Assembly (NCBI GenBank): GCA_019218445.1
Contig: JAHUUM010000006.1
Coordinates: 1 to 64,000 of the forward strand
Source: Weeksellaceae bacterium TAE3-ERU29
Lineage (GTDB): Bacteria > Bacteroidota > Bacteroidia > Flavobacteriales > Weeksellaceae
Length of the DNA: 64,000 nt
Reading direction: 5' to 3'
Shown: piece by piece, positions 62,726 through 64,000 of the stretch
How positions within the stretch are numbered: position 1 is the first letter of the stretch
Layout: each line of letters opens with the position of its first letter
Made by a program: the position numbers and the translations under genes
Notes under the pieces: generated by a model
Told to the model about the DNA's origin: nothing
The model's database searches: none
What the model saw: the letters and a program-made list of their open reading frames with translations, nothing else

Positions 62726-63856
62726 TTACAATCTGGTTTTTAGTCTTGGTATTATTGATTTTTTCCATTGAGCAAAATCACCTGCAATTATATGCTCTCT
62801 TGCCACTCTTACTAAATCCAAATAGAACGCCAAATTATGTACAGAAGCAATTTGTTTGGCTAAATATTCTTTTGCTACAAATAAATGGCGTACATAGGCT
62901 TTAGAATATTCTTTGTCTACATAAGAAGTTCCACTCTCGTCTAACGGAGAAAAGTCGTCTTTCCATTTAGCATTCTTCATATTCATAACACCGTTCCAAG
63001 TGAAAAGCATTCCGTTTCTGGCATTTCTGGTGGGCATCACACAATCAAACATATCTACACCGAGCGAAATCCCTTCAATTATATTCCAAGGAGTTCCTAC
63101 CCCCATAAGATAACGTGGTTTGTCTTTTGGTAAAATTGAATTTACTAATTCCGTGGTTTCGTACATTGCCTCTTCCGGCTCTCCTACACTTAATCCTCCA
63201 ATTGCATTTCCATCAGCCCCGATAGAAGCTATAAATTCTGCCGACTGTGTTCTTAAATCTTTATAAGTACTTCCTTGCACAATAGGGAAAAGCGTTTGTT
63301 TATAACCGTAGATTTCAGGGTTTTCACCTAACCATTTCACGCATCTTTTAAGCCAACGGTGCGTCATTTCCATAGATTCTTTTGCCGGTCTGTACTCACA
63401 AGGGTAAGGTGTACACTCATCAAATGCCATAATGATGTCTGCCCCAATTTCTCTTTGAATTTCCATAGAACGTTCCGGACTAAAAAAATGATAAGAGCCG
63501 TCTATGTGCGATTTAAAGTTTACACCTTCTTCGGTAAGTTTTCTTCTTCCCGAAAGTGAATATACTTGATATCCGCCACTATCGGTTAAGATAGGTCTAT
63601 CCCAATTAATAAATTTATGCAAACCTCCTGCTTGCTTTAGGATATCGGTTGTTGGTCTTAAATATAAATGATAAGTATTCCCTAAAATTATTTGTGCTTT
63701 TATATCTTCTTTCAATTCTCTTTGGTGAACAGATTTTACACTTGCCACCGTCCCCACCGGCATAAAAATAGGAGTTTGGATTTTACCGTGATCTGTTATG
63801 ATTTCTCCTGCACGAGCCGAACTTTCTATATCTGACTTTTCTATTGTAAACTTCAT
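62726..63856 (-). CDS. tgt: tRNA-guanine transglycosylase (zinc-less form)
   Basis: Exchanges guanine-34 for preQ1 in tRNAs with GUN anticodons (queuosine pathway). 376 residues from the ATG at 63856; a frame reaching back to 63865 would start with a TTG inside the promoter element. The TIM barrel carries the catalytic Asp residues in LTDSGGYQ and VDMFDCVMPTRNARNG, and GGLSVGEP. Odd: the usual zinc site CxCxxC is replaced by ESGTSYVD (about 300-310), and only the surrounding EYSKAYVRHLF remains. Other flavobacterial enzymes share this, from memory. Confidence 0.95.
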   Translation of the reverse strand: MKFTIEKSDIESSARAGEIITDHGKIQTPIFMPVGTVASVKSVHQRELKEDIKAQIILGNTYHLYLRPTTDILKQAGGLHKFINWDRPILTDSGGYQVYSLSGRRKLTEEGVNFKSHIDGSYHFFSPERSMEIQREIGADIIMAFDECTPYPCEYRPAKESMEMTHRWLKRCVKWLGENPEIYGYKQTLFPIVQGSTYKDLRTQSAEFIASIGADGNAIGGLSVGEPEEAMYETTELVNSILPKDKPRYLMGVGTPWNIIEGISLGVDMFDCVMPTRNARNGMLFTWNGVMNMKNAKWKDDFSPLDESGTSYVDKEYSKAYVRHLFVAKEYLAKQIASVHNLAFYLDLVRVAREHIIAGDFAQWKKSIIPRLKTRL

Positions 63857-63862
63857 AAGGGG

Positions 63863-63870
63863 CAAAGATA
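63863..63870 (-). promoter_or_regulatory. Promoter -7 element for tgt operon
   Basis: TATCTTTG on the minus strand, six bases before the tgt ATG. It overlaps the alternative TTG codon at 63865 and thereby excludes it. Confidence 0.5.
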
Positions 63871-63912
63871 CAATCTATTCCTAATATCACTAAAAATTAT
63901 TTCAGTAATTAG

Positions 63913-63946
63913 AAAAGCTGCTTCTTTAGGAGAAACAGCTTTTTTA
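63913..63946. terminator. Terminator between right-edge gene and tgt
   Basis: Stem AAAAGCTGCTTCT with AGAAACAGCTTTT (63913-63925, 63931-63943; one mismatch), with T on both strands. It would end the minus-strand gene entering from the right. Confidence 0.6.
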
Positions 63947-63962
63947 ATTGTTTTTACTTTGT

Positions 63963-64000
63963 TTAAGCATCCAGTAGCGTAACTGTTGCTAAATTTACGA
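63963..64000 (-). CDS. Possible 3' end of a gene running off the right edge
   Basis: On the minus strand a frame reading VNLATVTLLDA followed by TAA enters from the window edge and stops at 63963, about 17 bases before a hairpin terminator. Too short to identify. Confidence 0.35.
   Translation of the reverse strand, partial: VNLATVTLLDA

Overview
The window comes from a low-GC member of the Bacteroidetes, order Flavobacteriales. The evidence is a complete alternative complex III operon (actABCDEF) in place of a bc1 complex, promoters with the Bacteroidetes -7 element TAnnTTTG in front of many genes, a TonB receptor with a carboxypeptidase-regulatory N-terminal domain, GSCFA and SPOR proteins, a FISUMP-domain adhesin, and zinc-less DnaG and Tgt proteins. 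The family is not resolved; Weeksellaceae is a guess from memory of gene content. Most of the window is chromosomal housekeeping sequence with several accessory islands. There is no prophage, CRISPR array or transposase.

Layout. 0-2.7 kb: dnaG and a SPOR-domain protein. 2.9-11.4 kb: actABCDEF, encoding the quinol-to-cytochrome c/oxidase membrane complex, with seven CxxCH haem sites (six in ActA, one in ActE) and no oxidase genes behind it. 11.5-13.1 kb: pdxA and a small lipoprotein. 13.1-24.6 kb: three tandem two-gene cassettes (here called A, B and C). Each has its own promoter, a ~174-residue secreted protein, a ~1,060-residue secreted adhesin-like protein and a terminator. 24.7-28.2 kb: an unrecognised lipoprotein and a TPR-like protein. 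28.3-34.1 kb: a TonB receptor and beta-helix lipoprotein operon, divergent from a PhoB/PhoR-like two-component system. 34.1-40.7 kb, minus strand: yraN, a broken Fic gene, a retropepsin-like lipoprotein, ldcA, a PD-(D/E)XK nuclease, and folE-cysS. 40.7-45.3 kb: a repeat-rich island around a fourth, diverged two-gene surface cassette (D). 45.4-60.3 kb: an S9 peptidase, parC, rhomboid protease, the cell-shape operon mreB-mreC-mreD-mrdA-rodA, a polyprenyl synthase, a GSCFA protein and tatD. 60.3-64 kb, minus strand: manA, tRNA-Val, an LptF/LptG-type permease and tgt.

The most unusual part is the set of surface cassettes. In A, B and C the small genes and the last ~1 kb of the large genes are almost identical, while a ~2.1 kb core of each large gene has diverged to weak protein similarity. 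Relationships conflict along the cassette: C resembles A at the 5' end and B at the 3' end, which points to recombination or gene conversion. Cassette D has the same small-then-large order and the same terminal building block, and lies between two long direct composite repeats. I infer a family of modular two-component surface structures whose exposed core is being diversified. This rests on sequence comparison by eye only.

Translation starts were adjusted where a promoter, signal peptide or family length decided them. TTG starts are likely for dnaG, rodA, the permease gene and the lipoprotein gene at 24720.
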